NCBI GenBank assembly: GCA_035652755.1
Contig: DASRDE010000254.1
Span: 1 to 25,912, forward strand
Length of the DNA: 25,912 bases
Direction: 5' to 3'
Origin: DASRDE01 sp035652755
GTDB lineage: Bacteria > Vulcanimicrobiota > Vulcanimicrobiia > Vulcanimicrobiales > Vulcanimicrobiaceae
Shown: in pieces, positions 24,611 to 25,912 of the stretch
Layout of the letters: every line of letters starts with the position of its first letter
Position numbering within the stretch: position 1 is the first letter of the stretch
Notes under the pieces: model-generated
Seen by the model: the letters and a program-made list of their open reading frames with translations, nothing else
Databases searched by the model: none
Told to the model about the DNA's origin: nothing
Program-made: the position numbers and the translations under genes

Positions 24611-24773
24611 GTGCGCTCCTCTCCGCCGGCTCCAAATGATAGCCGTAGCTACTTTTTGGTTATCGGCAGCCGGGACGCCCGCCTGCACTCTACCCCCTCG
24701 CGCGGGTAGTCTTTTGTTGCTACTCGACCGGGGGCCGAAGGGCCGAACGCGCCGCGTTCGGCCTCGATGTGTT
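24611..24773 (-). promoter_or_regulatory. promoter region of the cysteine dioxygenase operon
   Basis: On the minus strand GTAGCTACGGCTATCAT (24652-24636) holds a -10-like TATCAT about 25 bases before the GTG, with GTAGCT 11 bases ahead of it, the same arrangement as at cysA. GTAGCTAC is an 8-base palindrome, and GATAACC/GGCTATC around it can pair with one G-U. Further upstream is a hairpin CTACCC ... GGGTAG (24690-24709). Confidence 0.4.
24741..24763 (-). terminator. strong hairpin after the propeller gene
   Basis: GGCCGAACGC (24741-24750) and GCGTTCGGCC (24754-24763) form a perfect 10-bp stem with a 3-base loop, 10 bases after the stop of the minus-strand propeller gene. There is no T-run, but position and perfection fit a GC-rich terminator or 3' end stabiliser. 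Confidence 0.6.
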
Positions 24774-25912
24774 CTAGGGGCCCGCGACCGGGCCGGGGCC
24801 GACGTCGACGCGGATCGGCGCCGCCTTTGCACCGGTGACGAGATCGATCGGAACGACGAGTTGGTCTTCGTGCGCCACCGCGAATGCGGTCCGTCCGTCG
24901 TTCGCAAACGCGATGCCGGAGGCGCCGCCGCCGATCGGTATCGTGCGCACGAGTGCGTTTGACGCCGCGTCGATTTGCGATACCGTTCCGGCGAAATAGT
25001 TCGAGACCACTACCGTCCGCCCGTCGGGTGAAACGGCGATCGAGCGGGGTTCGACGCCGGCCGCAATCGTGGCGGCGACCGCCGCGCGCCGCAGATCGAT
25101 CGCGGCCACCGCATGATCCGGCGGTTCGCACACGTAGAGCTTCGTGCCGTCGGGCGAGAGCGCCAAAGCACCGGGATGATTGACCGCGATCGGCGTGCCC
25201 GCCGACTGCGAGCGGACGTCGAAGGGCACGACCGCGGCATCCTGCCAATCGCTGTAGTAGATCGTCCGGCCGTCGGGTGCAACCGCGATGCGCCCGGGAG
25301 AGGTGCCCAGTTTAATCGGCATGTCGAAATGCATCGACGCCGTATCGAATGCTTGCAGCGTTCCGGCGTCGCCGTCGGCCAGCCACAGCGTTCTTCCGTC
25401 TTGCGTGAGCGCCATCGCGCCCGTGCCTTTATTCATCGGAAGCGTCGCGATCGCGCGTCCCTGCGCAGTATCGACGACGCTCAACGTTTGGTGGTCGGTG
25501 TTGAGCACGAAGAGCCGCTTGCGATCCGGCGTCAGAGCGAGCGCGCGCGGTCCTTTGCCGATGGGTATTTCCGCCGCTGTAGCGTGCGTTTGCGGATCGA
25601 TCGGCGTAATCGCGCTCGCCCATTCATCGGCGACGTACAGCGGAGCGGCGCCGCCCGAAATTCGCACAGGCACGACGGCGTGCGAAAGAGTTGCGCCGTT
25701 CGACGCAACCGCCGAAAAATCGACGTCATAGTATCCGGGCGCTTGCGACGAATCGGCGGCGACGACGGCGTCGATCCTCAGCTGCGCGCCGGGTTGGAGC
25801 GCGACCGTTCCGGTATCCGGCTGAACGCGAATGCCGCCGGGTGCTTGCGCGCGCCACGTGACGCTCGCGGGAGCGGCGTCTTGCGGCAGCGAGAGCGTCA
25901 CCGAAACTGCTG
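24774..25912 (-). CDS. YVTN/NHL-type beta-propeller protein (N terminus cut by window edge)
   Basis: The frame is open to the window edge (AVSV precedes the GTG at 25901), so the true start lies outside. The first ~80 visible residues are an Ig-like or CARDB-like beta domain ('PGYYDVDFSAVASNGATLS'). The rest is a seven-blade-like propeller with repeats of about 42 residues: 'PLYVADEWASAITPIDPQTH', 'RLFVLNTDHQTLSVVDTAQG', 'TLWLADGDAGTLQAFDTASM', 'IYYSDWQDAAVVPFDV', 'KLYVCEPPDHAVAAIDLR', 'TVVVSNYFAGTVSQIDAAS', each preceded by 'ALTPD/AVSPDG'. Such proteins are mostly extracellular binding proteins, with no catalytic motif visible here. It is not closely similar to the two lipoproteins at 15231-18232, which have different blade motifs. 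Confidence 0.85.
   Translation of the reverse strand, partial: AVSVTLSLPQDAAPASVTWRAQAPGGIRVQPDTGTVALQPGAQLRIDAVVAADSSQAPGYYDVDFSAVASNGATLSHAVVPVRISGGAAPLYVADEWASAITPIDPQTHATAAEIPIGKGPRALALTPDRKRLFVLNTDHQTLSVVDTAQGRAIATLPMNKGTGAMALTQDGRTLWLADGDAGTLQAFDTASMHFDMPIKLGTSPGRIAVAPDGRTIYYSDWQDAAVVPFDVRSQSAGTPIAVNHPGALALSPDGTKLYVCEPPDHAVAAIDLRRAAVAATIAAGVEPRSIAVSPDGRTVVVSNYFAGTVSQIDAASNALVRTIPIGGGASGIAFANDGRTAFAVAHEDQLVVPIDLVTGAKAAPIRVDVGPGPVAGP

Overview
The window is dense, GC-rich bacterial chromosome: about 24 genes, short intergenic gaps, many GTG starts and many 1-16 base gene overlaps. NAD-dependent ligase, holo-ACP synthase and lipobox-type lipoproteins mark it as bacterial. The mix of deep-branching-looking housekeeping proteins and secreted 'streptogramin-lyase-like' propeller lipoproteins would suit a poorly cultured phylum such as Eremiobacterota/WPS-2, but nothing here fixes the taxon. 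I saw no rRNA, tRNA, CRISPR array, insertion sequence or phage gene, and no gene-free stretch longer than about 165 bases.

Layout. 1-423: end of a membrane protein. 477-6825 (+): a tightly coupled run of uvrA, a VOC-fold protein, ligA, a CPCC cysteine-rich protein and a YfcE-type phosphodiesterase. 6763-8657 (-): acpS then a bifunctional NAD(P)HX repair enzyme, with the phosphodiesterase and repair genes overlapping tail to tail. 8700-9233 (+): an archaemetzincin-type zinc protease. 9355-12533 (+): a three-gene operon with a chemoreceptor that lacks a periplasmic sensor, a Cache-type membrane sensor that lacks a signalling domain, and a small Se/S-carrier-like protein. 12538-13275 (-): birA without a DNA-binding domain. 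13332-15117 (+): ndk-eno. 15231-18232 (+): two tandem paralogous beta-propeller lipoproteins. 18189-22560 (-): a sulfate ABC importer operon, cysA-sbp-cysT-cysW, ending in a Crp/Fnr-family regulator. 22702-24610 (-): cysteine dioxygenase and a YdhS-like FAD/NAD(P) protein. 24774-25912 (-): another surface/secreted-type propeller protein, cut by the window edge.

How it fits together. The left third is genome maintenance and metabolite repair. The right third is a sulfur locus: sulfate import with its own regulator next to cysteine oxidation, and the two operons share a 17-base promoter-like block. The most interesting parts are (i) the apparently split chemoreceptor, (ii) a possible structured 5' leader shared by the chemoreceptor operon and the first propeller lipoprotein, whose blocks TGTA(T/C)GGCC, GAATAGG and GAGG recur in the same order, and (iii) the shared promoter block of the two sulfur operons. 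All three were found by eye and need computation to confirm.
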